Assembly: GCA_018223375.1 (NCBI GenBank)
Contig: JAGTTS010000004.1
Coordinates: 248,001-312,000 of the forward strand
DNA: 64,000 bases
From: Clostridiaceae bacterium Marseille-Q3526
Lineage (GTDB): Bacteria; Bacillota; Clostridia; Lachnospirales; Lachnospiraceae
Reading direction: 5' to 3'
Shown here: in pieces, positions 49,986-58,688 of the stretch
Numbering within the stretch: position 1 is the stretch's first letter
Layout: each line of letters starts with the position of its first letter
Made by a program: the position numbers and the translations under genes
The notes under the pieces: model-generated
Database searches by the model: none
The model's input: the letters and a program-made list of their open reading frames with translations, nothing else
Told to the model about the DNA's origin: nothing

Positions 49986-49994
49986 TGATATAAT
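49986..49994 (+). promoter_or_regulatory. Extended -10 promoter of the trigger factor gene
   Basis: TGATATAAT at 49986-49994 is an extended -10 element; no good -35 box is seen. The start would be near 50001. Confidence 0.5.
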
Positions 49995-50060
49995 GCTATC
50001 TTGAAGTGTAACGCCCAGATGATACGGCGGTTCACATATATTAAAGGAGGAACCCTTACA

Positions 50061-51347
50061 ATGAGTTTACAGGTAGAAAAATTAGAGAAAAACATGGCAA
50101 AACTTACAATCGAGGTGTCCGCTGAAGAGTTCGAGAAGGCGATGAAGGCAGCTTACAATCACAATAAAGGAAGATTCAACATTCCTGGTTTCAGACGCGG
50201 CAAGGCTCCGCAGGCCATGATTGAGAAAATGTACGGCGCAGGCATCTTCTACGAGGATGCTGCAAACGCAGTGATCGATATGTCCTACCCGAGAGAGTTA
50301 GAGGCATGCGAGGAGGAGATCGTTTCCTCTCCTGAGATCGAGGTTGTTCAGATTGAGAAGGGCAAGCCGTTCATCTATACAGCTACTGTTGCAGTAAAGC
50401 CTGAGGTAACATTAGGCGAGTACAAGGGAGTAGAGGTTGAGAAGACAGACGCTGCCGTGACAGACGAGGATGTGGAGAACGAGTTAAAGAATGTTCAGGA
50501 CAGAAACTCCAGACTGGTTGCCGTAACAGACAGACCGGTTGCTGATGGAGATCAGACTATCATTGACTTCAAGGGCTATGTAGACGGCAAGCCGTTTGCA
50601 GGCGGAGAGAGCCAGGATTACCCGCTTACTATCGGATCCCACTCCTTCATCGACACTTTTGAGGAGCAGATGATCGGCATGAACATCGGCGAGACAAAGG
50701 AGCTTGAGGTTACTTTCCCGGAGGAGTACCACGCAAAGGAGCTGGCTGGAAAGCCTGCCAAGTTCGAGGTTAAGGTAAAAGAGATCAAAGTAAAAGAGCT
50801 TCCTGAGTTAAACGATGAGTTTGCAGGAGAGGTTTCCGATTTCGAGACTCTGGCTGAGTACAAAGAGGACTTAAAGAAGACTCTTACAGAGAGAAAAGAG
50901 AAGACAGCTGCCGCTGAGAACGAGAACAAGGTAATCGACAAGGTTACAGACAACGCTCAGATGGATATTCCGGAGGCTATGATTAAGACACGCCTTCGCG
51001 GCATGTTCGATGACTATGCAAGAAGACTTCAGAGCCAGGGACTTGACATTAACCAGTACATGCAGTTCACAGGCATGACAAGAGAGAATATCATGGATCA
51101 GATGAAGCCGCAGGCTGTAAGACAGATCAAGACAGGCCTTGTTCTGGAGAAGGTGGCTGAGGTTGAGAACATCCAGGTAGAGGAAGCAGCTGTCGATGAG
51201 GAGATCGCAAAGATGGCTGAGGCTTACAAGATGGAGGCTGACAAGTTAAAGGGCCTTCTCGGTGAGCGCGAGCTGGAGCAGATGAAGAAGGATCTGGCTG
51301 TTAAGAAGGCAGTAGAGCTTCTTGTGGCAGAGGCTAAGTTAGTTTAA
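50061..51347 (+). CDS. tig: Trigger factor
   Basis: 428 aa from ATG 50061, with GGAGG ten bases upstream. The ribosome-binding domain has the signature GRFNIPGFRRGKAPQAMIEK; the FKBP-type prolyl isomerase domain is next (DGDQTIIDFKGYVDGKPFAG, FIDTFEEQMIGMNIGETKEL) and a long helical C-terminal chaperone domain completes the protein. It binds nascent chains at the ribosome exit. Followed by clpP and clpX, the usual bacterial order. Confidence 0.97.
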   Translation: MSLQVEKLEKNMAKLTIEVSAEEFEKAMKAAYNHNKGRFNIPGFRRGKAPQAMIEKMYGAGIFYEDAANAVIDMSYPRELEACEEEIVSSPEIEVVQIEKGKPFIYTATVAVKPEVTLGEYKGVEVEKTDAAVTDEDVENELKNVQDRNSRLVAVTDRPVADGDQTIIDFKGYVDGKPFAGGESQDYPLTIGSHSFIDTFEEQMIGMNIGETKELEVTFPEEYHAKELAGKPAKFEVKVKEIKVKELPELNDEFAGEVSDFETLAEYKEDLKKTLTERKEKTAAAENENKVIDKVTDNAQMDIPEAMIKTRLRGMFDDYARRLQSQGLDINQYMQFTGMTRENIMDQMKPQAVRQIKTGLVLEKVAEVENIQVEEAAVDEEIAKMAEAYKMEADKLKGLLGERELEQMKKDLAVKKAVELLVAEAKLV

Positions 51348-51380
51348 TCTGCAAAAGCTGAGAAACGAAATCAAGACAAA

Positions 51381-51427
51381 CACAGGGCAGAGGGAGGCCG
51401 GATTTTTTCGGCATCCCTGTGCTTTTT
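51381..51427 (+). terminator. Terminator between tig and clpP
   Basis: CACAGGG (51381-51387) pairs with CCCTGTG (51415-51421), with an inner GCCG/CGGC stem, and is followed by CTTTTTG. It may be partly read through to clpP. Confidence 0.75.
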
Positions 51428-51493
51428 GTCATAACGACGAGGAAGATTTGCATAGAGAATCTTGCTCTGTCAGACGAGAATAGGAGGCATTGT

Positions 51494-52075
51494 ATGAGTT
51501 TAGTACCTTATGTCATTGAGTCCACCAGCCGGGGAGAGCGTTCCTATGACATTTTCTCCAGGCTCTTAAAGGAGCGCATCGTGTTCCTGGGCGAGGAGGT
51601 AACGGATGTGTCCGCCAGTCTGATTGTAGCGCAGCTCCTGTTTCTGGAGTCTGAGGATCCGAACAAGGATATCCATCTCTACATCAACAGCCCGGGCGGT
51701 TCCGTAACAGCAGGAATGGCGATTTACGATACGATGAACTACATTAAATGTGATGTTTCCACTATCTGTGTCGGAATGGCGGCCAGCATGGGAGCCTTTC
51801 TGTTAGCGGGAGGCGCCAAGGGCAAGAGACTGGCTCTTCCAAACGCGGAGGTTATGATTCATCAGCCTTCCGGCGGCGCCAGAGGCCAGGCGACAGAGAT
51901 TCAGATCGTTGCTGAGAATATTCTCAGGACGAAGAAGAAGTTAAACGAGATTCTGGCAGCCAATACAGGCCAGCCGTACGAGGTGATTGAGAGAGATACG
52001 GACCGCGACAACTATATGACAGCAGAAGAGGCGCTGAAGTATGGTCTCATTGACCGTGTCATCACAGGCCGCTGA
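51494..52075 (+). CDS. clpP: ATP-dependent Clp protease proteolytic subunit
   Basis: 193 aa from ATG 51494 (TAGGAGG upstream). It has the catalytic Ser in CVGMAASMGAFLL, His in MIHQPSGGARGQA and Asp in ERDTDRDNYM, plus the LYINSPGGSVTAGMAIYDTM strand that guides substrates. It forms the tetradecameric protease that works with ClpX, encoded 29 bases downstream of its stop. The length is standard. Confidence 0.97.
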   Translation: MSLVPYVIESTSRGERSYDIFSRLLKERIVFLGEEVTDVSASLIVAQLLFLESEDPNKDIHLYINSPGGSVTAGMAIYDTMNYIKCDVSTICVGMAASMGAFLLAGGAKGKRLALPNAEVMIHQPSGGARGQATEIQIVAENILRTKKKLNEILAANTGQPYEVIERDTDRDNYMTAEEALKYGLIDRVITGR

Positions 52076-52104
52076 TTATGAAGAGAGAGAGTAGAGGTGG
52101 GCGA

Positions 52105-53409
52105 ATGCCAGGCAGACAAGACGACAATATCAGATGTTCCTTCTGCGGGAAAACGCAGGATCAGGTACGAAAGATGATCGCCGGTTCCAACGGCGTATAT
52201 ATCTGTGACGACTGTATTGAGCTGTGCGCGGAGATTCTGGAGGAGGAGCTGGGCGACGCAGAGAATACGAAGGGCATTGATTTCAGCGGCATCAATCTGC
52301 TGAAGCCGAAGGAGATTAAGGAGTTTCTCGACGAGTACGTGGTAGGACAGGAGGCAGCCAAGAAGGTGCTCTCCGTGGCTGTCTATAACCATTATAAGAG
52401 AATTACCTCCCAGGGCGCTCAGGAGGTGGATCTTCAGAAGAGCAATATTCTGATGCTGGGCCCGACCGGATCCGGTAAGACCTATCTGGCCAACACGCTG
52501 GCTAAAATCCTGAACGTGCCGTTCGCAGTCGCCGACGCCACGACACTGACAGAGGCCGGATATGTGGGCGAGGATGTGGAGAACATTCTGCTTAAGATTA
52601 TCCAGGCAGCTGATTACGATATCAGCAAGGCTGAGTACGGAATTATCTATATTGACGAGATTGACAAGATCACAAAGAAGTCAGAGAACGTATCCATCAC
52701 AAGAGACGTTTCCGGCGAGGGCGTTCAGCAGGCCCTCTTAAAGATTCTGGAGGGAACCGTTGCCAGCGTTCCGCCCCAGGGAGGCAGAAAGCATCCGCAG
52801 CAGGAGCTTCTTCAGATCGATACTACCAACATTCTCTTTATCTGCGGAGGAGCCTTCGACGGATTGGAGAAGATTGTAGAGAATCGTCTGGGAGCCGGAT
52901 CCATCGGCTTTGAGGTGGAGATTGCCGACAGGCAGAGCTCTGACATTGACGAGCTGTTAGCCCAGGTGATGCCGGAGGATCTGACGAAATTCGGCCTGAT
53001 TCCTGAGTTTATCGGACGTGTTCCGGTGACGGTGCCGTTAAAGTCTCTGAACGAGGACGCATTGGTGGAGATTCTGTCCAGGCCAAAGAATGCCATTGTA
53101 AAGCAGTACCAGGCGCTTCTCGATCTGGACGGCGTGAAGCTGGAGTTTACAGACGACGCCCTGTACGCGATTGCCCATATGGCGGTAGAGAGAAAGACAG
53201 GAGCCAGAGGACTGCGCGCTATCATGGAATCGGTTATGATGGATATCATGTATGAGATTCCGTCGGACAGCAGCATCGGCATCTGCACGATCACCAAAGA
53301 CGTGGTGGAGGGCAAATGCGGGCCGGAGATTGTATACAGAGAAAATACAGTACCCCGTAAGTCATTTACCGGGCGCTTAAAGAAGGATAAGACAGGCGAG
53401 ATTGCCTAA
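52105..53409 (+). CDS. clpX: ATP-dependent Clp protease ATP-binding subunit
   Basis: 434 aa from ATG 52105 (GAGGTGGG upstream; an in-frame ATG at 52078 has no good ribosome site). The N-terminal zinc-binding domain has CSFCGKTQDQV and CDDCIELC; the AAA+ module shows Walker A GPTGSGKTYLA, Walker B GIIYIDEIDKI, the ClpP-contact loop in the region 'IGF' (GSIGFEVEI) and sensor Arg near TGARGLRAIME. It unfolds substrates for ClpP. Same operon as clpP. Confidence 0.97.
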   Translation: MPGRQDDNIRCSFCGKTQDQVRKMIAGSNGVYICDDCIELCAEILEEELGDAENTKGIDFSGINLLKPKEIKEFLDEYVVGQEAAKKVLSVAVYNHYKRITSQGAQEVDLQKSNILMLGPTGSGKTYLANTLAKILNVPFAVADATTLTEAGYVGEDVENILLKIIQAADYDISKAEYGIIYIDEIDKITKKSENVSITRDVSGEGVQQALLKILEGTVASVPPQGGRKHPQQELLQIDTTNILFICGGAFDGLEKIVENRLGAGSIGFEVEIADRQSSDIDELLAQVMPEDLTKFGLIPEFIGRVPVTVPLKSLNEDALVEILSRPKNAIVKQYQALLDLDGVKLEFTDDALYAIAHMAVERKTGARGLRAIMESVMMDIMYEIPSDSSIGICTITKDVVEGKCGPEIVYRENTVPRKSFTGRLKKDKTGEIA

Positions 53410-53432
53410 CCGGCAGGAATCGCAGTGTTGTT

Positions 53433-53468
53433 AAAAAGGGGATCTGTAAAAGCTACAGATCCCCTTTT
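53433..53468 (+). terminator. Terminator after clpX
   Basis: AAAAGGGGATCTGTA pairs perfectly with TACAGATCCCCTTTT around a 5-nt loop. Confidence 0.85.
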
Positions 53469-53504
53469 GCAAAGAAAAGAGATTTACAAAATCAGGAGAA
53501 GTAA

Positions 53505-55934
53505 ATGGAACGTACACAACTGACTATACCTGTGGTAGCTCTCCGCGGACTGACGGTGCTGCCGCAGATGATCATTAGTTTTGACATAAGCAGGAAAAAA
53601 TCCATTGCAGCAGTGGAGAAAGCTATGGTGGGGGATCAGAAGATCCTTCTGGTAACCCAGAAGCGGACGGAGGAGATGAATCCGCAGGCTGAGGATCTGT
53701 ATCAGATGGGAACCATTGCCATGGTAAAGCAGCTGGTGAAGCTGCCGGGCGGAGTGATCCGCGTCATGGCCGAGGGAGAGGAGAGAGCAGAGCTTTTATC
53801 TCTGAATGCCGACGGCTCCTACCTGGAAGGCGAGGCGGAGATCCGAGCGACGGAGGAAGAAAATCTGGGGCAGGTTGAGAAAGAGGCCATGATCCGGATT
53901 GTGAAGGAGAAGCTGGAGGAATACGGCCGGGTGGATCAGACGGCAGCCAGGGAGATTCTGCCGAATCTGCTGGCGATTACAGAGCTTCCTGAGCTGTTAA
54001 ACCAGACTGCCGTTCAGTTCCCGTGGGAATATACGGTAAAGCAGCAGGTTCTGGACCAGGTATATCTGACCGGGCAGTATGAGCAGATTGTGAGTATTCT
54101 GCTGACAGAGATCGAAGTATTTCAGGTCAAAAAGGAATTTCAGTCCAAGGTAAAGGCTGCCATTGACAAAAATCAGAAGGATTACATTCTACGAGAGCAG
54201 ATGCGGATTATCAGGGAGGAGCTGGGGGAGGATAACCCCATGTCCGACGCTGATGAGCTGAAGGAAAAGCTGGCTTCCCTCAAGGCGGGAAAAGAGGTAA
54301 AGGACAGAATTGCCAAGGAGATCGAGCGGTTTAAGGGGATGCCGGGCGGAAGCCAGGATGCCAACGTGCTCAGAACCTACCTGGAAACTGTGCTGGAGCT
54401 TCCCTGGGATAAGGTGACCCGGGATAATAACGACCTGCGCCATGCGGAGGAGATTCTGAACGAGGATCACTATGGCCTCGAGAAGGTAAAGGAGCGGGTG
54501 TTAGAGTACCTGGCAGTCAGAATTCTGACGAAAAAGGGAACCAGCCCCATTATCTGCCTGGTGGGCCCTCCTGGTACGGGAAAGACGTCCATCGCCAGAA
54601 CGGTAGCCAGAGCGCTGGGAAAAAAATACGTGCGCATCAGCCTGGGAGGCGTTCACGACGAGGCAGAGATCAGAGGCCATAGAAAGACCTATGTGGGAGC
54701 CATGCCAGGCCGCATTGTGGAGGGCTTGAAACAGGCGGGAGTGAAAAATCCCCTGATGTTGTTAGACGAGATTGACAAGGTCAGCAGCGACTACAAGGGA
54801 GACACCTCCTCCGCTCTTCTGGAGGTTCTGGACAGCGAACAGAACGTGAAATTCCGGGATCACTATGTGGAGATTCCGGTGGATCTGTCGGAGGCTCTTT
54901 TTATTGCCACTGCCAACACGACCCAGACGATTCCAGGGCCGCTGTTAGACCGTATGGAGGTAATTGAAGTCAGCAGTTACACGGAGAATGAGAAATTCCA
55001 CATTGGAAAGAATTACCTCATTCCCAAACAGATGGAGCGCCACGGCCTGATGAAAAAGGATTTGTCTGTTTCGGGAGCAGTCCTGGAAAAGATAATCCAC
55101 AATTACACCAGGGAGGCCGGCGTCAGAAACCTGGAGAGGCGGATTGGAGATATCTGCCGGAAGGCGGCCAGAGAGATTCTGGAAGAACAGATGAGAGAGA
55201 AGAGCCGGCAGAAAACAAAGTCTCTCAAGGCAGCGGAGATTAAGACAGAGAAGGCTGATAAGAAAGCTGGAAAAGAAAAAGCTGGACATGAGAAGACAAT
55301 CCGGGTTACGGAGAAAAATCTGGAAAAATACCTGGGACGGGAGAAAATCCAGTTCGAGGACGCATGTGAGACGGATCAGGTGGGAATTGTCCGGGGACTG
55401 GCCTGGACCAGCGTAGGCGGCGATACTCTGGAGATCGAGGTAAACGTCATGCCTGGAAAGGGAGTCCTCCAGCTGACAGGACAGATGGGAGATGTGATGA
55501 AGGAGTCGGCCCAGACGGCTTTAAGCTATGTCCGCTCTGCGGCAGATCAATATGGCGTGAAAAACAGCTATTTTGAGAAGCATGATATCCACATTCATAT
55601 CCCGGAGGGGGCTGTGCCAAAGGATGGACCTTCCGCCGGAATCACCATGGCAGCTGCCATGATGTCAGCTGTGACAAACCGTCTGGTTTCAGCTAAGACG
55701 GCCATGACAGGAGAGGTGACGCTGCGGGGACGGGTTCTTCCCATCGGAGGCCTGAAGGAGAAGCTTTTGGCAGCCAGAATGGCTCACATAGAGAAGGTTT
55801 TAGTGCCGGCGAAAAACAGGCCGGACGTGGAGGAGTTGTCCAGAGAAATCACAAAGGGCATGGAAATTGTCTTTGTGACGTCCATGGAGGAGGTCTTAAG
55901 GGAAGCTCTGCTTGGAACCGCTGAGAAAAAATAA
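53505..55934 (+). CDS. lon: ATP-dependent protease Lon
   Basis: 809 aa. The N-terminal substrate domain begins IPVVALRGLTVLPQMIISFD; the AAA+ domain has Walker A GPPGTGKTSIA and Walker B LMLLDEIDKV; the C-terminal protease domain has the catalytic Ser in PKDGPSAGITMAAA and Lys in GGLKEKLLAA. A Lys/Glu-rich insertion (about residues 560-605, with KTEKADKKAGKEKAGHEK) separates the AAA+ lid from the protease domain and is longer than in E. coli Lon. It degrades misfolded and regulatory proteins in the cytosol. Confidence 0.97.
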   Translation: MERTQLTIPVVALRGLTVLPQMIISFDISRKKSIAAVEKAMVGDQKILLVTQKRTEEMNPQAEDLYQMGTIAMVKQLVKLPGGVIRVMAEGEERAELLSLNADGSYLEGEAEIRATEEENLGQVEKEAMIRIVKEKLEEYGRVDQTAAREILPNLLAITELPELLNQTAVQFPWEYTVKQQVLDQVYLTGQYEQIVSILLTEIEVFQVKKEFQSKVKAAIDKNQKDYILREQMRIIREELGEDNPMSDADELKEKLASLKAGKEVKDRIAKEIERFKGMPGGSQDANVLRTYLETVLELPWDKVTRDNNDLRHAEEILNEDHYGLEKVKERVLEYLAVRILTKKGTSPIICLVGPPGTGKTSIARTVARALGKKYVRISLGGVHDEAEIRGHRKTYVGAMPGRIVEGLKQAGVKNPLMLLDEIDKVSSDYKGDTSSALLEVLDSEQNVKFRDHYVEIPVDLSEALFIATANTTQTIPGPLLDRMEVIEVSSYTENEKFHIGKNYLIPKQMERHGLMKKDLSVSGAVLEKIIHNYTREAGVRNLERRIGDICRKAAREILEEQMREKSRQKTKSLKAAEIKTEKADKKAGKEKAGHEKTIRVTEKNLEKYLGREKIQFEDACETDQVGIVRGLAWTSVGGDTLEIEVNVMPGKGVLQLTGQMGDVMKESAQTALSYVRSAADQYGVKNSYFEKHDIHIHIPEGAVPKDGPSAGITMAAAMMSAVTNRLVSAKTAMTGEVTLRGRVLPIGGLKEKLLAARMAHIEKVLVPAKNRPDVEELSREITKGMEIVFVTSMEEVLREALLGTAEKK

Positions 55935-55985
55935 GACAGGAAAAATGGATGCTCTTCTCAGAGTAAGAGAGAAAAGGAAACGAAA

Positions 55986-56582
55986 ATGATTATAAAAAAA
56001 GTAGATTTGGAGACTGTCTGCGGCATCACCAGCAAGCTTCCGGCCAATACGCAGCCGGAGTTTGCCTTTGCCGGGAAGTCCAACGTAGGGAAATCGTCCC
56101 TGATTAACGCGCTGATGAACCGGAAGGCCTATGCCAGAACGTCGGCTCAGCCGGGAAAAACCCAGACGATCAATTTTTACCACATTAACGACGCCTTCTA
56201 CTATGTGGACCTGCCGGGCTACGGCTATGCCAGGGCCAACCAGGAGGTAAAGGCCAAATGGGGAAAGATGATTGAGAACTATCTTCACAAGTCTCCGATG
56301 TTAAAATGCGTATTTCTGCTGATTGATATCCGCCATGATCCGTCGGAGAACGACCGCCTCATGTATCAGTGGATTTTAGACCAGGGCTACCGCCCGGTGA
56401 TCATTGCCACCAAGGCGGATAAATTAAAGAGAAGCCAGATAGCCAAACATGTGAAAATGGTGCGGGAGGGACTGTCCATGCAGCCGGAGGACGTTCTGAT
56501 TCCGTTTTCTGCCGAGACGAAGCAGGGAAGGGAAGAGATCTGGGACTATATTGAGAAAACTGCTGCGGAGGAAGAGCAGTAG
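55986..56582 (+). CDS. ysxC: Ribosome biogenesis GTPase YsxC/EngB
   Basis: 198 aa GTPase with G1 AGKSNVGKSS, switch region ARTSAQPGKTQTINFYHIND, G3 VDLPGYGYA, G4 TKAD and G5 FSAETKQG, the typical set of EngB/YihA/YsxC. It takes part in large-subunit ribosome assembly. Lon followed by ysxC is a conserved pairing in Firmicutes. AAAAGGAAACG precedes the ATG. The stop codon overlaps the GTG of the next gene. Confidence 0.96.
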   Translation: MIIKKVDLETVCGITSKLPANTQPEFAFAGKSNVGKSSLINALMNRKAYARTSAQPGKTQTINFYHINDAFYYVDLPGYGYARANQEVKAKWGKMIENYLHKSPMLKCVFLLIDIRHDPSENDRLMYQWILDQGYRPVIIATKADKLKRSQIAKHVKMVREGLSMQPEDVLIPFSAETKQGREEIWDYIEKTAAEEEQ

Positions 56583-57772
56583 TGTTTCATTTGCTGCTTG
56601 GAATCATCTATCTGGCCTTTATTAGCCTCGGCCTTCCCGATTCTCTCCTGGGATCGGCCTGGCCCGTCATGTACCGGGAATTTTCAGTTCCCGTGTCCTA
56701 TGCGGGTGTTATTTCCATGATTATCTCGGCGGGCACCATTTTTTCCAGTCTGCAGAGCGACCGTCTGACCAGGCGGTTCGGCACAGGAAGAGTGACTGCT
56801 GCCAGCGTATGCATGACAGCTGTGTCCCTGCTGGGATTTTCCACCAGCGGCTCCTATCTGGAGCTGTGCCTGTGGGCGGTTCCCTACGGCCTCGGCGCCG
56901 GGAGCGTGGACGCTTCCCTGAATAATTATGTGGCGCTTCACTATACGGGAAGCCATATGAGCTGGCTGCACTGCATGTGGGGCGTAGGAGCCTCCCTGGG
57001 ACCGTATATTATGGGGGCTGCGCTGGAAGGCGGCCATGGATGGAATATGGGATACCGCTGTATTGCCGTGCTCCAGTTTGTTCTTCCCGTTGTTCTTGCA
57101 GCCAGTCTTCCTCTGTGGAAAAAGAGGCAGACATCCGGAGAGAAAGCGGCCTGCCTGTCCACAGAGGCAGGCCGCAGGCCCCTGTCCATTGGCGGGATTG
57201 TCAGGCTCCCAGGTGCAAAAGAGATTCTGGCGGCCTTTTTCTGCTACAGCGCTCTGGAGCAGACGGCGGGACTTTGGGCTGGCAGCTATCTGGTGCTGTG
57301 CAGGGGAATTTCAGCAGAGGCGGCGGCCGGTTTTGTCAGCCTGTTTTTCCTTGGAATTACGGCGGGAAGAGCGATCAGCGGCTTTCTGACTATGAAGCTG
57401 GGGGATACCCGGATGATACGCCTTGGCGAAGCTGTGATTTTTCTGGGAATTCTCTGCCTTTTCCTGCCCTTTGGGAGCAGAGCCGCGTCAGCGGGCCTGA
57501 TTCTCACCGGACTGGGATGCGCTCCTATCTATCCGTCTATCATTCATTCTACGCCGGAGCATTTCGGAGCAGACAAATCCCAGGCAGTCATCGGCGTGCA
57601 GATGGCCTTCGCCTATGTGGGAAGCCTCAGCATGCCGCCTCTGTTCGGCGTGATTGCCAGCCATGTAAGCGCGGCTTTATTTCCCGTTTTTCTGATTGTC
57701 ATCCTGGCACTGATGGCTGTTCTGCATGAAAAGATGCTGGCATCGGTGCGCGAAGGGAAACATAAAAAATAG
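56582..57772 (+). CDS. MFS transporter
   Basis: 396 aa, twelve predicted transmembrane helices with a longer cytoplasmic loop in the middle (KKRQTSGEKAACLSTEAGRR). The loop after helix 2 reads SDRLTRRFGTGRVTA, a variant of the MFS GxxxDRxGRR motif. The general pattern (LGLPDSLLGSAWPVMYREF; GAGSVDASLNNYVALHYTG, LHCMWGVGASLGPYIMG) resembles sugar/FucP-like permeases of the 'MFS_1, fucose permease' group. The substrate is unknown. The GTG start overlaps the previous stop (TAGTG). Confidence 0.88.
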   Translation: MFHLLLGIIYLAFISLGLPDSLLGSAWPVMYREFSVPVSYAGVISMIISAGTIFSSLQSDRLTRRFGTGRVTAASVCMTAVSLLGFSTSGSYLELCLWAVPYGLGAGSVDASLNNYVALHYTGSHMSWLHCMWGVGASLGPYIMGAALEGGHGWNMGYRCIAVLQFVLPVVLAASLPLWKKRQTSGEKAACLSTEAGRRPLSIGGIVRLPGAKEILAAFFCYSALEQTAGLWAGSYLVLCRGISAEAAAGFVSLFFLGITAGRAISGFLTMKLGDTRMIRLGEAVIFLGILCLFLPFGSRAASAGLILTGLGCAPIYPSIIHSTPEHFGADKSQAVIGVQMAFAYVGSLSMPPLFGVIASHVSAALFPVFLIVILALMAVLHEKMLASVREGKHKK

Positions 57773-57855
57773 CGTCAGTGTACACTGACGCTGGCTTCAA
57801 AAAAAGAACAGCTGTCCAGGCTGCCTTAAAAAGCGGCCGGAATGGCTGTTCTTTT
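57771..57855. terminator. Perfect palindrome and terminator after the MFS gene
   Basis: A 22-bp loop-less palindrome (57771-57792, half-site AGCGTCAGTGT) starts inside the stop codon. Behind it AAAAGAACAGC (57802-57812) and GCTGTTCTTTT (57844-57854) form a terminator with T residues in both directions, suiting the convergent gene on the other strand. Confidence 0.75.
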
Positions 57856-57875
57856 CTTTTGGTGAGAGACGCGCG

Positions 57876-58088
57876 CTATGGACGGCGCGCATTTTTTTCC
57901 TGCAGGGCCTTTATTTTCGCATATTCCTCCGCTGCCCGGTTCAGGATGGCGAAAACAGCTGCCGGAAGGAAGAGGAAGATGAAACACTTCCGCTTAAATA
58001 TCTGATACCGCCTTCTGGCCTGGCTGAAATCGCCCCGGATGAGATCGCGGAGGCGTACAGGCTCCGGTTTTGTCCGTGTTCGAAACAT
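57876..58088 (-). CDS. Small membrane protein of unknown function
   Basis: 70 aa from the ATG at 58088, which has AGGAGG six bases upstream on the minus strand. A basic N-terminal half (MFRTRTKPEPVRLRDLIRGD) is followed by one transmembrane segment (CFIFLFLPAAVFAIL) and a charged tail. It lies 26 bases downstream of the DUF4364 gene and is probably co-transcribed. The role is unknown. Confidence 0.65.
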   Translation of the reverse strand: MFRTRTKPEPVRLRDLIRGDFSQARRRYQIFKRKCFIFLFLPAAVFAILNRAAEEYAKIKALQEKNARRP

Positions 58089-58114
58089 GGGATTCCTCCT
58101 GTACCGGTCCCCTG

Positions 58115-58651
58115 TTAAGGCTTGACCGGCTTGTCGCTCATCAGAGATTTCATAATAAAGGAGTAAATCTCCTGGCTTTTGCCTTTCCAGTGATTGCACA
58201 TGCTCTCCGCCTGTTCCTTGTCAGGCACGGAGACGTCAAGGCTGATCAGGACGTTTTTCCCCTCCCGCACCTCACAGTGAACGGTGTAATCCTGATTGGT
58301 GGATTTATAGAAATCAGAGATAAAACCGGCCTCGTCCCGCATCCGGAATTTGTTCTCCTTCAGGTACTCGTTCATGTCCTCCACAATAGCGGGGGAAATG
58401 GTTTTTCCAAAGAAATCCAGCGTATCCTCCCCCTCCGGGGTAATCTCGTAGCGGGTGCTGTTGTGAACCGTCTCCTGGCGGATGAGTCCTGCGTCCAGCA
58501 GGTCGTTTAAGGCCTGCTGAAGCGTAAAGTAGCTTGTATAGTCCCGATCCAGGAAGAAGCTGGAAAGCTGGGCGTTTGTCAGAGGAAAATTTACCTGTTT
58601 CAGCATGTACAGATTCATCAGCTTGTATAATGTCATTGGTTCAGCTAACAT
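58115..58651 (-). CDS. DUF4364 family winged-helix protein
   Basis: 178 aa. The N-terminal part (MTLYKLMNLYMLKQVNFPLT, QALNDLLDAGLIRQETVHNS, RYEITPEGEDTLDFFGKTI) is a PadR/MarR-like winged helix; the C-terminal half (YTVHCEVREGKNVLISLDVS) is a beta-rich domain typical of DUF4364 in Clostridia. It is a likely transcription regulator without a known target. It stands between the malic enzyme and the small membrane protein, all on the minus strand. Confidence 0.85.
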   Translation of the reverse strand: MLAEPMTLYKLMNLYMLKQVNFPLTNAQLSSFFLDRDYTSYFTLQQALNDLLDAGLIRQETVHNSTRYEITPEGEDTLDFFGKTISPAIVEDMNEYLKENKFRMRDEAGFISDFYKSTNQDYTVHCEVREGKNVLISLDVSVPDKEQAESMCNHWKGKSQEIYSFIMKSLMSDKPVKP

Positions 58652-58688
58652 AGCAAAACTCCTTTAAAGAAAAACTGATTGGGGCAGG

